Positions 10,428 through 19,810 of a DNA stretch of 64,000 nucleotides are shown one piece after another (positions within the stretch are counted from its first letter, which is position 1; the number at the start of each line of letters is the position of its first letter). Source of the stretch: Micromonospora pattaloongensis (lineage in GTDB: Bacteria > Actinomycetota > Actinomycetes > Mycobacteriales > Micromonosporaceae). The notes beneath the pieces are model-generated. The model saw only the letters and a program-made list of their open reading frames with translations. It was not told the DNA's origin and did not search any database. The stretch is from NCBI RefSeq assembly GCF_900107255.1, contig NZ_FNPH01000007.1:62001-126000 (forward strand), written 5' to 3'. The position numbers and the translations under genes are program-made.

Positions 10428-13400
10428 GTGGCGATCGGAGCCAAGACGGTGCAGCAGGTGCCGGCCAAGACCCGGCCGGACAGTTCCGGGCCACCGCGGG
10501 GGCGGCAGGCGATCCCGGTCGGCAAGCTGGAGCGGGACCTGGCGCGGGCCATCGAGGGCGAGGTGCGCTTCGACCCGGGCTCGCGGGCGATGTACGCCCA
10601 TGACGCGTCGAACTTCCGGCAGGTGCCGATCGGCGTGGTGGTGCCGCGGACGCTGGAGGACGTGGTGGCCACGCACAAGGTGTGTCACCGCTACGGCGCG
10701 CCCGTCGTGAACCGGGGCGGCGGCACCAGCCTGTCCGGTGAGACGGTCAACTACGCGGTGGCGATCGACCATTCCAAGTACCTGACCGCGGTCGGCTCGG
10801 TGGACCCGCAGGCCCGCCTGGTCACCTGCCAGAACGGCATCGTCAACGAGCAGCTCAACGTGGTGACCGGACAGCACAACCTGATCTTCGGGCCGGACCC
10901 GTCGTCGCACTCGCGGTGCACCATCGGCGGCAACATCGGCAACAACTCGTGCGGCATCCACTCCGTGCAGTCCCAGCTGTACGGACCCGGGCCGCGTACC
11001 TCCGACAACGTGCACGCCCTCGAGGTGGTCACCTACGACGGGCAGCGGTTCTGGGTCGGGGTCAACGAGGAGGACCAGCTCGACGACATCATCGCCGCCG
11101 GCGGCCGCAAGGGTGAGATCTACGCGAAGCTGCGCGACCTACGCGACCGATACGCCGACGAGATCCGCGCCGGCTACCCGTCGGTGGACGCGATGCCCCG
11201 CTGGGTCTCCGGATACAACCTCGCCGAGCTGCTGCCGGAGAACGGGTTCAACGTCGCCCGAGCGGTCACCGGCACCGAGGGCACCTGCGTGACGGTGCTG
11301 CAGGCGACGCTCATGCTCACCCCGGCCATGCTGCAACGCGCCACCGTGGTAATCGCCTACCTCGACCTGCCCGACGCCGCCGAACACACCCAGGAAATCC
11401 TGGACCGGTGGCGGCCGATCGGGCTGGAGGCGATCGACCGCGTCCTCATCGAGGACCAGCAGGCGCTGCAGATGAACCTGAGCGACCTCACCGAGCTGCC
11501 GTGGCGGAAGCATGCCGGCGCCTGGCTGCTCGTGCAGTTCGGCGCCGACGAGGCCGATCAGGTAGTCGACACCGCCCGGCGGTTCACCGACTGGGCGACC
11601 GAGACGAAGGGGTACGGCCAGGATCGGGTACGCCGGCTGCTAAGTGCGCAGGATGGCGGCCAGAGCGAAACGGTGTGGACGATCCGGGAAGGCGGGCTCG
11701 GTTCGACCGCGTTCCCGCACAGCCTCGACCACTGGCCCGGCTGGGAAGACTCGGCCGTGCCACCCAACCGGGCCGGCGACTACGTGCGTGACCTGCGGGC
11801 GCTACTGAACAAGCACGGGCTACGCGGCGCCCTCTACGGCCACTTCGGACAGGGCTGCCTGCACGGCCGGTTCAGCTTCGACCTGCGCAGCGCCACCGGC
11901 ATCGCCAACTACCGGGCATTCCTGGAGTCCGCGGCCGACCTGGCCGCCTCCTACGGCGGCTCCATCTCCGGCGAGCACGGCGACGGCCAGCAGCGCGCCG
12001 AACTACTGGGCAAGCAGTACAGCCCGGCGCTGATGCAGGCGATGCGCGAGTTCAAGCTGATCTGGGACCCGGACGCCAAGATGAACCCGGGCAAGGTCGT
12101 CGACGCCTACCGCTTCGACGAGGACCTCAACCTCGGCACCGACTACAACCCCGCCCGGCCGAGCACCGTCTTCGCCTACGCCGAGGACGGCAACGACTTC
12201 GCCCACGCCACCCTGCGCTGCGTCGGCGTCGGCAAGTGCCGCGAACCGGTCGCGAAGGACACCATCTGCCCCAGCTTCCAGGCCACCCACGAGGAGAAAT
12301 ACACCACCCGCGGCCGGGCCCGACTGCTGTTCGAAATGCTCCGCGGCGACGTGATCACCGACGGCTGGCAGTCCCGCGAGGTCGCCGACGGGCTGGACCT
12401 CTGCCTGGCCTGCAAGGGCTGCACCAAGGACTGCCCCGTCAACGTGGACATCCCCACCTACAAGGCGGAGTTCCGCTACCACCACTACAAGTCGCTGCGA
12501 CGCTGGCGGCCACGCTACGCGTATTCGTTCGGCTTGATCGACCAGTTCGCCCGGCTGGCGGCGGCCGTGCCGGAGCTGGTCAACCTCGCCACGCAGACCC
12601 CCGGCCTGGCCCACCTGGTACGCGCGGTCGGCGGCATCGACCAGAACCGGCCGTTGCCCCGCTTCGCCCCGATGACGCTGCAGCAGTGGTTCAAGCGGCG
12701 CGGCGGCACCCGCAACCCGAACGGCCGGCCGGTGGTGCTGTTCCCGGACACCTTCAACAACCACCTGCACACCGACGTCGGCGTCGCCTGCGTGGAGGCG
12801 ATCGAGGCTGCCGGCTGGCAGGTCATCATGCCGCAAGGACACATCTGCTGCGGCCGGCCGCTCTACGATTACGGCTTCCTCGACCTCGCCCGCCGGTACC
12901 TGCACAACGTCCTGGACATGCTGCGCGAACACATCCGGGCCGGCACTCCCGTGGTCGGCATGGAACCCAGCTGCCTGGCCGTCTTCAAGGACGAACTCAC
13001 CAAGATCCTTCCGCACGACGACGACGCGGCCCGACTGCACGCCAACGCGTACCACTTCGCCGACTTCTTCCGAACCTTCGACATCGCGCCGCCGCCGCTG
13101 CACCGGCAGGCGTTGCTGTGGGGCCACTGCCACCACCGGGCCACCGGCGGGGTCGATCCCGAACTCGAACTGCTCAAGCAGATGGGCGCCACCGTTGACA
13201 ACGTGGCGGGCGGCTGCTGTGGGCTCGCCGGCTCCTGGGGATTCGAGAAAGGCAAGTGGCAGATCTCGCTGGACTGCGGTGAGCAGAAGCTCCTGCCAGC
13301 GGTACGCGCGGCAGAGCCGGAGAAGCTCATCGTGGCCAACGGCTTCTCCTGTAAGACACAGATCGCCGACGCCGGCACCGGCCGCCGAGGGCTGCACATC

Positions 13401-13595
13401 GGGCAGGTCCTGACGATGGCCCGCCAGCACGGCCCCGACGGTTACCGGGACGGACGCCCGGAGGACGGCGTGCCGCGCCCGCCGCAGCCGCCACTGCACC
13501 GACGCGTTGCCCGGGTCGGCGCCGTCCTGCTCGCCGCCGCCCTTGCTGGCGGCGCTTCAGCGGCCGCCGCCCACCTGCTACGGCGCAGCGCGTAA
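10428..13595 (+). CDS. Fused FAD-binding and Fe-S oxidoreductase (D-2-hydroxyacid dehydrogenase, YdiJ/GlcD-GlpC-like)
   Basis: The 1,055-residue protein starts at GTG 10428 with a strong AGGAGG site. The N-terminal half is a FAD-linked oxidase domain (PP-loop NRGGGTSLSGE near residue 96). The C-terminal half is a GlpC-like Fe-S domain with CVGVGKC (about 597), CLACKGCTKDCP (about 658) and two CCG motifs (ICCGRPL about 805; GGCCGLAGSWG about 927). This is the architecture of D-lactate and D-2-hydroxyglutarate dehydrogenases such as E. coli YdiJ. An unusual C-terminal tail ends in a hydrophobic Ala/Leu/Gly segment (about 1030-1050) that could anchor it in the membrane. The substrate is unknown. 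Confidence 0.8.
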   Translation: MAIGAKTVQQVPAKTRPDSSGPPRGRQAIPVGKLERDLARAIEGEVRFDPGSRAMYAHDASNFRQVPIGVVVPRTLEDVVATHKVCHRYGAPVVNRGGGTSLSGETVNYAVAIDHSKYLTAVGSVDPQARLVTCQNGIVNEQLNVVTGQHNLIFGPDPSSHSRCTIGGNIGNNSCGIHSVQSQLYGPGPRTSDNVHALEVVTYDGQRFWVGVNEEDQLDDIIAAGGRKGEIYAKLRDLRDRYADEIRAGYPSVDAMPRWVSGYNLAELLPENGFNVARAVTGTEGTCVTVLQATLMLTPAMLQRATVVIAYLDLPDAAEHTQEILDRWRPIGLEAIDRVLIEDQQALQMNLSDLTELPWRKHAGAWLLVQFGADEADQVVDTARRFTDWATETKGYGQDRVRRLLSAQDGGQSETVWTIREGGLGSTAFPHSLDHWPGWEDSAVPPNRAGDYVRDLRALLNKHGLRGALYGHFGQGCLHGRFSFDLRSATGIANYRAFLESAADLAASYGGSISGEHGDGQQRAELLGKQYSPALMQAMREFKLIWDPDAKMNPGKVVDAYRFDEDLNLGTDYNPARPSTVFAYAEDGNDFAHATLRCVGVGKCREPVAKDTICPSFQATHEEKYTTRGRARLLFEMLRGDVITDGWQSREVADGLDLCLACKGCTKDCPVNVDIPTYKAEFRYHHYKSLRRWRPRYAYSFGLIDQFARLAAAVPELVNLATQTPGLAHLVRAVGGIDQNRPLPRFAPMTLQQWFKRRGGTRNPNGRPVVLFPDTFNNHLHTDVGVACVEAIEAAGWQVIMPQGHICCGRPLYDYGFLDLARRYLHNVLDMLREHIRAGTPVVGMEPSCLAVFKDELTKILPHDDDAARLHANAYHFADFFRTFDIAPPPLHRQALLWGHCHHRATGGVDPELELLKQMGATVDNVAGGCCGLAGSWGFEKGKWQISLDCGEQKLLPAVRAAEPEKLIVANGFSCKTQIADAGTGRRGLHIGQVLTMARQHGPDGYRDGRPEDGVPRPPQPPLHRRVARVGAVLLAAALAGGASAAAAHLLRRSA

Positions 13596-13612
13596 CCGGC
13601 CCCTGCCGTGCC

Positions 13613-13705
13613 CTGCACTCCGGCCACATCGCCGACTACGTGGCATGGCTGATCTTCGGGGCCGCGATCCTCGCCGCGCTGATCGGGCTGCCGGTCCTCG
13701 CCTGA
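13613..13705 (+). pseudogene. Possible C-terminal remnant of a NuoL/HyfB-type proton-pumping subunit
   Basis: A 30-codon open stretch ending at TGA 13703-13705 reads LHSGHIADYVAWLIFGAAIL and continues hydrophobically. This resembles the last amphipathic and transmembrane segment of NuoL/MrpA/HyfB-type subunits, which often end in a similar GxxADYxAW motif. No start codon or upstream part of such a gene is present, so it would be a fragment left by a deletion. Recognition is by eye and uncertain. Confidence 0.3.
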
Positions 13706-13742
13706 CGACGCCGGAACCGGGTTCGAGAGCTCCGGATCTGGC

Positions 13743-14786
13743 CTACTGCGCTGCCTCCGCGCGCTCGCGCTGCGGCAGCACGGTGTACTTGGGATCGGCC
13801 GCGGAAGCGGTGCCGGCATGGAAGTAGCCGAACTTGGTCAGCGCGGATTCGGCGGCGAGCGCCAGTCCGCCGGCCACGTCCAGTGCCCGGCTGTGGCGCA
13901 TCGCCGACGCCGCGAGCAGAGCCGTCCCGGCACGGGCACACCAGCGGGAGGCGCGCAGCAGCCGGCCCGGTCGCCCGCCGGTCAGCGGTTCGGCCACCAT
14001 CCCGAGCCGGCGGTGGATGGCCCGGTCGAACACCTGCGCCGCGACGGACCCGACGATGCCGGCCAGCCGGGCCGGCGCCGCTTCGCGCGCCGGGGTGGTG
14101 GCCGTCACCAGGCCACCAGCGGCGGCGAGGGCGCTCGCCCCGAACAGGTACGGCAACTCCCGGTGCGACTCGTGCCAGACCGGGACGGCCGTGTTGGCGA
14201 TCAGGGCGCCGGTGTAGGTGGTAATCGCGGGGGCGACGGCCGTGGCGGCCAACCCGCTGGGGCGGGCCAGGAGCCCGACGAGGTCCGCCGCGCGGCGTGG
14301 CAACGCGGCCGACATCTCGCCGAGCGCCGCGACCGCCACGAGCGGGCTGAAACCGCCGAGCAGCCAGGTGCCGATCGACATCGGCGAGGTCGGCTTGACG
14401 ACGCGCAGCATGTGCACGGCACGCTCCGGCCGACCGAGGTCACGGGTCAGCACGCTGAGCGACAGCCCGGTCGCGCTGGCGGAGATGAGCCGGGCGGCGC
14501 GGCGCATGCCCGGGCGGCCGGTGAGGTCGGCGCCGGCGGCCAGCAGGGCCGCGCCGCCGGCGACGCCGCCGAGAAAGAGGTATCCGGCGATGTTGTGCGC
14601 CTTCCAGACCGGCGGTTTGATGACCGCTCGGCCGTAGTACGACCGGAACTCCGCCGGTGGCACGACCTCACCGCCGCGGCTCGGTCGTCGGCCGCCCCGA
14701 GACCCGATCAGGGCCTCGCGGCCCGGTGCGACGTGGTGGAGGCCGTCCCGGCGCACCTCGCTGCCGGTTTCCTGCGCGGCGCTCAC
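13743..14786 (-). CDS. NrfD/PsrC-type polytopic membrane subunit of the formate dehydrogenase
   Basis: A 347-residue protein with about eight predicted membrane segments and the NrfD-family start of the membrane part (KPPVWKAHNIAGYLFLGGVAGG). NrfD subunits carry electrons between the Fe-S subunit and the quinone pool. The GTG start at 14786 overlaps the fdhB stop (GTGA), so it is the third gene of the fdh operon. This anchor replaces the cytochrome b subunit (FdnI type) of E. coli formate dehydrogenase N. Confidence 0.82.
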   Translation of the reverse strand: MSAAQETGSEVRRDGLHHVAPGREALIGSRGGRRPSRGGEVVPPAEFRSYYGRAVIKPPVWKAHNIAGYLFLGGVAGGAALLAAGADLTGRPGMRRAARLISASATGLSLSVLTRDLGRPERAVHMLRVVKPTSPMSIGTWLLGGFSPLVAVAALGEMSAALPRRAADLVGLLARPSGLAATAVAPAITTYTGALIANTAVPVWHESHRELPYLFGASALAAAGGLVTATTPAREAAPARLAGIVGSVAAQVFDRAIHRRLGMVAEPLTGGRPGRLLRASRWCARAGTALLAASAMRHSRALDVAGGLALAAESALTKFGYFHAGTASAADPKYTVLPQRERAEAAQ

Positions 14787-15793
14787 CGACGGGCTCCCGC
14801 GAACGCGGCGAGCGCGGTCGCCGCCACCGCCACGGCCGCGAACAGCGTGTGCCGCCACATGGCCGGCAGGTCGCGGGTGGTCACGACCGGGTCAGGTGGG
14901 AAGCCGTACACCTCCGGCTTGTCGAGCAGCAGGAAGAACGCGCCCGTCCCGCCGACGCCGTCGTCGGGGTCGGCCCCGTACAGCCGGGCGTCGGCCACTC
15001 CGGCGTCGTGCAGCCGCGCGACCCGGTGGGCGGCACGCTCGCGTAGCTCGTCCAGAGGGCCGTACTGGATGGACTCGGTGGGGCACGCCTTCGCGCACGC
15101 CGGCTCTTGCCCGTCGCTCATCCGGTCGTAGCAGAGCGTGCACTTCCACACGCGGCCGTCGTCCTTGCGCTGGTCGATCACCCCGTACGGGCAGGCGGGC
15201 ACGCAGTAGCCGCAGCCGTTGCAGATGTCCTCCTGCACCACGACGGTGCCGAACTCGGTGCGGAACAGGCTGCCCGTGGGGCACACGTCCAGGCAGGCGG
15301 CGTGTGTGCAGTGTTTGCACACGTCACTGGCCATCAGCCAGCGCAACTCGGTGCGGCCGTCCGCGCTGACCGGCTGCCGTGGTTTTCCGTCCGTGTTCGG
15401 TTCCAGCTGGATGGCGCCGGTCTCCGTGCCGAGACGGGCCCCGTGCTCCTCGCCCAAGCCGGCTGCCACCATCAGTGCGTTGGGCGCGCTCGCGGACGGG
15501 CCGGTCGGCATAAGGGCGACGGCGTTGTTCTGCCGGCCGAGCGGGCGGTCCTGCTCGATGAACGCGACGTGTCGCCAGGTGTCGGCGCCGAGCATGCCGG
15601 TGTTGTCGTAGGACATGCCGAGCAGGGAGAAGCCGTCGTCCGGGATCAGGTTCCACTCCTTGCAGGCGACCTCGCACGCCTTGCAGCCGATGCACACGGA
15701 CGTGTCGGTGAAGAATCCCATCCGCCGCGGCGGCTGCGGATAGCCGGAGTCGGGCGCGGGATCCTTTGTACCCTCCAGCAGCTTTTCGGTCAT
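14783..15793 (-). CDS. fdhB: Formate dehydrogenase iron-sulfur subunit (4x[4Fe-4S])
   Basis: A 336-residue ferredoxin-like electron-transfer subunit with several cysteine clusters: CIGCKACEVAC near residue 34, CKHCTHAACLDVCP, CNGCGYCVPACP, and CTLC/CAKACP. This is the DmsB/FdnH pattern for four [4Fe-4S] centres. A hydrophobic C-terminal segment (about 312-330) likely anchors it to the membrane. The ATG at 15793 overlaps the fdhA stop (ATGA). It passes electrons from the molybdopterin subunit to the NrfD protein. Confidence 0.88.
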   Translation of the reverse strand: MTEKLLEGTKDPAPDSGYPQPPRRMGFFTDTSVCIGCKACEVACKEWNLIPDDGFSLLGMSYDNTGMLGADTWRHVAFIEQDRPLGRQNNAVALMPTGPSASAPNALMVAAGLGEEHGARLGTETGAIQLEPNTDGKPRQPVSADGRTELRWLMASDVCKHCTHAACLDVCPTGSLFRTEFGTVVVQEDICNGCGYCVPACPYGVIDQRKDDGRVWKCTLCYDRMSDGQEPACAKACPTESIQYGPLDELRERAAHRVARLHDAGVADARLYGADPDDGVGGTGAFFLLLDKPEVYGFPPDPVVTTRDLPAMWRHTLFAAVAVAATALAAFAGARR

Positions 15794-18700
15794 GCTGGCT
15801 CCCCGTGCCTTTCCGTGGTGCGGTGCGCGGTGCCGGTCGCGGCGACAAGCCCCGCTTGCTGCTGGTACTCCGCGATCAGGCGCCGCCGGTCCGGGCCGCG
15901 GGGACGGCGGCCGGGCCGAATGTCGCAGGTGAGCGCCTTGACCTCCTGGATGTGCACGTCCGGGTCGAGGGACATGTGGGTGAGGTCGTTGGCGGAGTCG
16001 CCGGTGGTGATGCCGTTGCGGCCCCAGTGGTAGGGCAGCCCGACCTGATGGACGATCCGGTCGTGCACCCGCACCGGCACCATCCGATCGGTGACCAGCA
16101 CCCGCGCCTCGATGGCGCTGCGGGCCGTCACGATCGTCGCCCAGCCGAGGTGGTCCAGCCCGACCGCGGCGGCCAACTCCGGTGACACCTCGCAGAACAT
16201 CTCCGGTTGCAGTTCGGACAGGTACGGCAGCCACCGGCTCATCCCCCCGGCCGTGTGGTGCTCGGTGAGTCGGTAGGTGGTCAGCACGTACGGGAAGACC
16301 TGGCTGCCCCGGTCGTCGCCGCTGGGCTGGTAGGGGTCGACGTCCCGCCGCCGGCTCAGCTGGCGGGCCGGGTTCTGCTGCTGGCCGTAGAGCAGGTTCG
16401 GCACCGGGGACTCCTGCGGCTCGTAATGTGTCGGCAGCGGCCCGTCGGACAACCCGGCCGGCACGTACAGCCAGCCCTTCCCGTCGGCCTGCATGATGAA
16501 GGGGTCGACGCCGGACAGGGCGTCCTGCCGCTTCGCGCCCTCAGGCGGCCGGTAGTCCGGCGGTTTGGTCGGCTGGAAGTCCGGGACGTCGTGGCCGGTC
16601 CACTTCTTCTTCTCCGCGTCCCACCACACGTACGCCTTGCGCTCGCTCCACGGCCTGCCCTGTGGGTCGGCGGAGGCGCGGTTGTAGAGCAGGCGGCGGT
16701 TCGCCGGCCAGGCCCAGCCCCACTCGTGAGCCACCCAGTTCTGCTCGGTGTGCGGTTTACGCCGCGCGGTCTGGTTCACCCCGCCGGCATAGGAGCCGCA
16801 GTAGATCCAGCACCCGCAGGCGGTCGAGCCGTCGTCGGTGAGTTCCTCGTACGTCGACAGGCAGGAACCGTCCCCCCGCCGGCCGTTGATCTCCTGCAAC
16901 ACCTCCTCCGCGCTCGGCTCCGAATTCGGGCCGGAGGTGGAGTAGTGCCAGTTCAGGTCGAGGATCGGGCGGTCCCGCTCGTTCGTCGAGCCGGCCAGCT
17001 TCGCCCGGATCCGCCGGCCCAGGTGGTACCAGAACCACAGGTCGCTTCGCGCGTCGCCGGGCGGCTCCACCGCCTTCTGGTGCCACTGCAGCATCCGCTG
17101 GGTGTTGGTGAAACTGCCGTCCTTCTCCGTGTGCGCGGCCGCGGGCAGGAAGAACACCTCCGTGGCGATCTCCTCGGTCCGCAGCTCGCCGGACTCGATC
17201 TCCGGGCCGTCCTTCCACCAGGTGGCGCTCTCGATCAGGGCGAAGTCCCGGACCACGAGCCAGTCAAGGTTGGCCATGCCAAGGCGTTGCGCCCGTGCGT
17301 TGGCCGAGCCGACGGCCGGGTTCTGCCCGTTGAGAAAGTAGCCCTTGCAGGTGCCGTCCAGTTGCGCCTGCACCGTTTGGTAGGTGCTGTGATCGCCGGT
17401 GATGCGGGGCAGGTAGTCGAAGCAGAAGTCGTTGTCGGCGGTCGCCGCATCTCCCCAGTACGCCTTGAGCAGGCTGACCGCGTAGGCGCGCATGTTGCCC
17501 CAGTAGCCGGTCTCGGCGGAGTCGTCGGCGACGTACTCGTCCAGACTGCCGTGGGAGTCCGGGTGCGGCATCGGCAGGTAGCCCGGCAGCAGGTTGTAGA
17601 GCGTGGGGATGTCCGTGCTGCCCTGGATGCTGGCGTGACCGCGCAGGGCGAGGATCCCCCCGCCGGGCCGCCCGATGTTGCCCAGCAGCAGTTGCAGCAC
17701 CGAGGCGGCCCGGATGTACTGCACCCCGACGGTGTGCTGCGTCCACCCCACCGCGTACGCCCACGCGGTCGTGCGATTCCGGTTGGAGTTCTCGGTGACC
17801 GCGCGGGCCAGTTGCCCGAAGAGCGCCTCGGGAATACCGCAGATCCTCGCCACCATCTCCGGCGTGTAGCGGCGGTAATGCCGCTTCAACAACTGGAAGA
17901 CGCACCGCGGGTGCTCGAGGGTCTCGTCCCGGCGTAGCTTGTGCAGGTCCTCCAGCGCGGCGCCGTGGCTGCCGTGCTCGTGGCCCCGCTCGGTCGCGTG
18001 CCGCTGGTACGCCCGCTGCTCAACGGCCTCCCGCGCCTGCTTCGCGCCCTGCTGCCGCTTGCCGGCGGCGCTCGCCACGCGGACGCCTTCGTACTGCCAG
18101 CTGTCGCTGGAGTAGCTGGAGGTGTCGTCGCGCCAGCCGGAGAAGAGCCCGTCGAGGTCCTCGGTGTCCTTGAACTCCTCGTTGATGATGGTCGCCGCGT
18201 TGGTGTAGTTGACCACGTACTCGCGGAATTCGAGGCCGTTGCTGAGCACGTAGTTGATCAGGCCCCCGAGCAGCGCGATGTCGGTGCCGGCCCGGATCGG
18301 CACGTGCAGGTCGGCCAGCGCCCCGGTCCGGGTCAGCCGCGGGTCGATGTGAATGAGCGTGGCACCCCGCGCCTTCGCCTCCATGACCCACTGGAAGCCC
18401 ACCGGATGGCACTCGGCCATGTTCGAGCCCTGCAGGACGATGCAGTCAGAGTTCTGCAGATCCTGCTGGAACGTGGTCGCGCCGCCGCGACCGAACGATG
18501 TTCCCAGACCGGGGACCGTGGAGGAGTGTCAAATGCGCGCCTGATTCTCGATCTGCACCGCTCCCAACGCGGTGCCAAGCTTCTTGATCAGGTAGTTCTC
18601 CTCGTTGTCCAGCGTCGCACCGCCGAGCGCCGCGATGCCCATCGTCCGGCGCAGCCGCCGGCCCTGCTCGTCCCGATCGGCCCAGGTCTGCGCGCGGGTA

Positions 18701-19110
18701 GCGATGACCCGGTCGGCGATCATGTCCAGCGCCCTGTCGAGGTCGAGGTCCTCCCAGTCCGTCCCGTGGGGCCGGCGGTAACGCACCCGCGTCTCCCGAA
18801 GCGGGTTGGTGACGAGCTGCTTGGTCGCGGCGCCCTTCGGACACAGCCGGCCACGGCTCACCGGCGATGCCGGATCCCCCTCGATCTGGACGACCTGCTC
18901 GCCCTTGACGTAGACCAACTGCCCACAGCCCACCGCACAGTACGGGCAGACGCTGCCCACGACCCGATCCGCTGTCATGGTCCGTGGTTTGAGCTGATCG
19001 GTCCGTGATGACCGGGCCGCCGCACCCCGCGCGAGCCGGTCTCCTGCGGCGACCATCGACCGGACCTGCCGGAACACGGGCCAGGGCAGGAACGTCTCTC
19101 GAATTCCCAT
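15790..19110 (-). CDS. fdhA: Selenocysteine-containing formate dehydrogenase, catalytic (molybdopterin) subunit
   Basis: Read through the in-frame TGA at 18529-18531, this is one 1,106-residue protein with selenocysteine at residue 194, close to Sec196 of E. coli FdnG. Upstream lie the [4Fe-4S] motif CPYCAVGC...CPKG and IENQARI. Directly after the TGA come HSSTVPGLGTSFGRGG and MAECHPVGFQWVMEAK, continuous with the FdnG/FdhA family. The C-terminal part is the molybdopterin dinucleotide-binding domain. A SECIS-like hairpin follows the TGA. No twin-arginine motif was seen at the N-terminus, so a cytoplasmic active site is possible. selA, selB and selC were not found in the window. Confidence 0.88.
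18490..18531 (-). promoter_or_regulatory. bSECIS element directing selenocysteine insertion at the fdhA UGA
   Basis: On the mRNA strand, counting U of the UGA as 1, the hairpin has G15-G16-U17, a CCC/GGG stem at 18-20/27-29, and an apical loop CGGUCU at 21-26. The E. coli fdhF SECIS has GGU at 15-17 and a loop AGGUCU at exactly the same positions, and the loop GGU contacts SelB. One difference is that an unpaired A near 30-31 is needed on the 3' side to pair U17/G16. Position and loop identity make this strong evidence for Sec insertion. Confidence 0.82.
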
Positions 19111-19330
19111 GGCACCCCCGGCCGGTCGCGCTTACCTACCCTGTCTACCTCCACGTGGCCCGCTGGCGTGGGAGTTTCACCATCGGCGACGAACGGGCCG
19201 AGGTCTGGCACCCCTACCCGCCCGACCTGCGGCCCGAGAGGCCATCATCTGCCCGGCCCGCAGCTGGCGGGGCCGGATGGGCCGCGCGCCGTCGGGGTAC
19301 ACGATGGAGTTGCGGGCTCCTGGAGGTCCT

Positions 19331-19810
19331 TCATCCCGCTGGTGCCCGCGCAACGATCGACAGCCGACCCTGCTGCTCCAGCACCGCGAAGTCGATCCCA
19401 CCCGGGTCGGTCACCCCGTGCCCACGCAGCAACGCGTCGAGATCAGCACGGGTCAGGCCCGCGCCACGCAGCTCGTCGTCCAGAACCTGACCGCGCGCCA
19501 CCAGGAGCCGGGGCGGATGGTCGACCAGACGACGACCCACCCGAGTGAACCGAACCCGAGTGACCAGGGCATGGACGAGGAGCACCGCGAGCAACGTGAC
19601 CAGGCCGGCCAGATAGCTGGCGTCCGACGCGCTGGGCAACCTGCCGACAATCGCGCCCACCGCGACGGCCGCGACGAAGTCGTACGGGGACACCTCGCCC
19701 ACAGTGCGACGACCGCTGATCCGGAAGCCGACCACAGCGGTTACGTACAGCAGCACCGCCTTGACCCCGACCCACACCAACTCGGGCGGATGCCCCACCA
19801 GCTCCTTCAC
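19331..19810 (-). CDS. DUF421/YetF-like membrane protein
   Basis: A 159-residue protein with about three N-terminal membrane segments, including GRRTVGEVSPYDFVAAVAVG, which is typical of the DUF421 (YetF/YcaP) family. A small cytoplasmic alpha/beta domain at the C-terminus (DDLRGAGLTRADLDALLRGHG-like) has the family's ending. The GTG start at 19810 overlaps the qcrB stop, so it sits at the distal end of the cox-qcr operon. The family's function is not known, and its place in a respiratory operon is unexplained. Confidence 0.7.
   Translation of the reverse strand: MKELVGHPPELVWVGVKAVLLYVTAVVGFRISGRRTVGEVSPYDFVAAVAVGAIVGRLPSASDASYLAGLVTLLAVLLVHALVTRVRFTRVGRRLVDHPPRLLVARGQVLDDELRGAGLTRADLDALLRGHGVTDPGGIDFAVLEQQGRLSIVARAPAG

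Noticed and set aside
13715-13742. GGGTTCGAG as part of a tRNA T-arm
   Set aside because: The flanking bases do not form a T-stem, acceptor stem or anticodon arm.
18420-18531. Reading fdhA as two separate genes or as a frameshifted pseudogene
   Set aside because: The two parts are in the same frame, the only break is a TGA at the known Sec position, and a SECIS hairpin follows.
19005-19490. Plus-strand open frames upstream of fdhA and opposite the DUF421 gene
   Set aside because: There is no ribosome site or domain, and the DUF421 gene on the minus strand accounts for much of the region.
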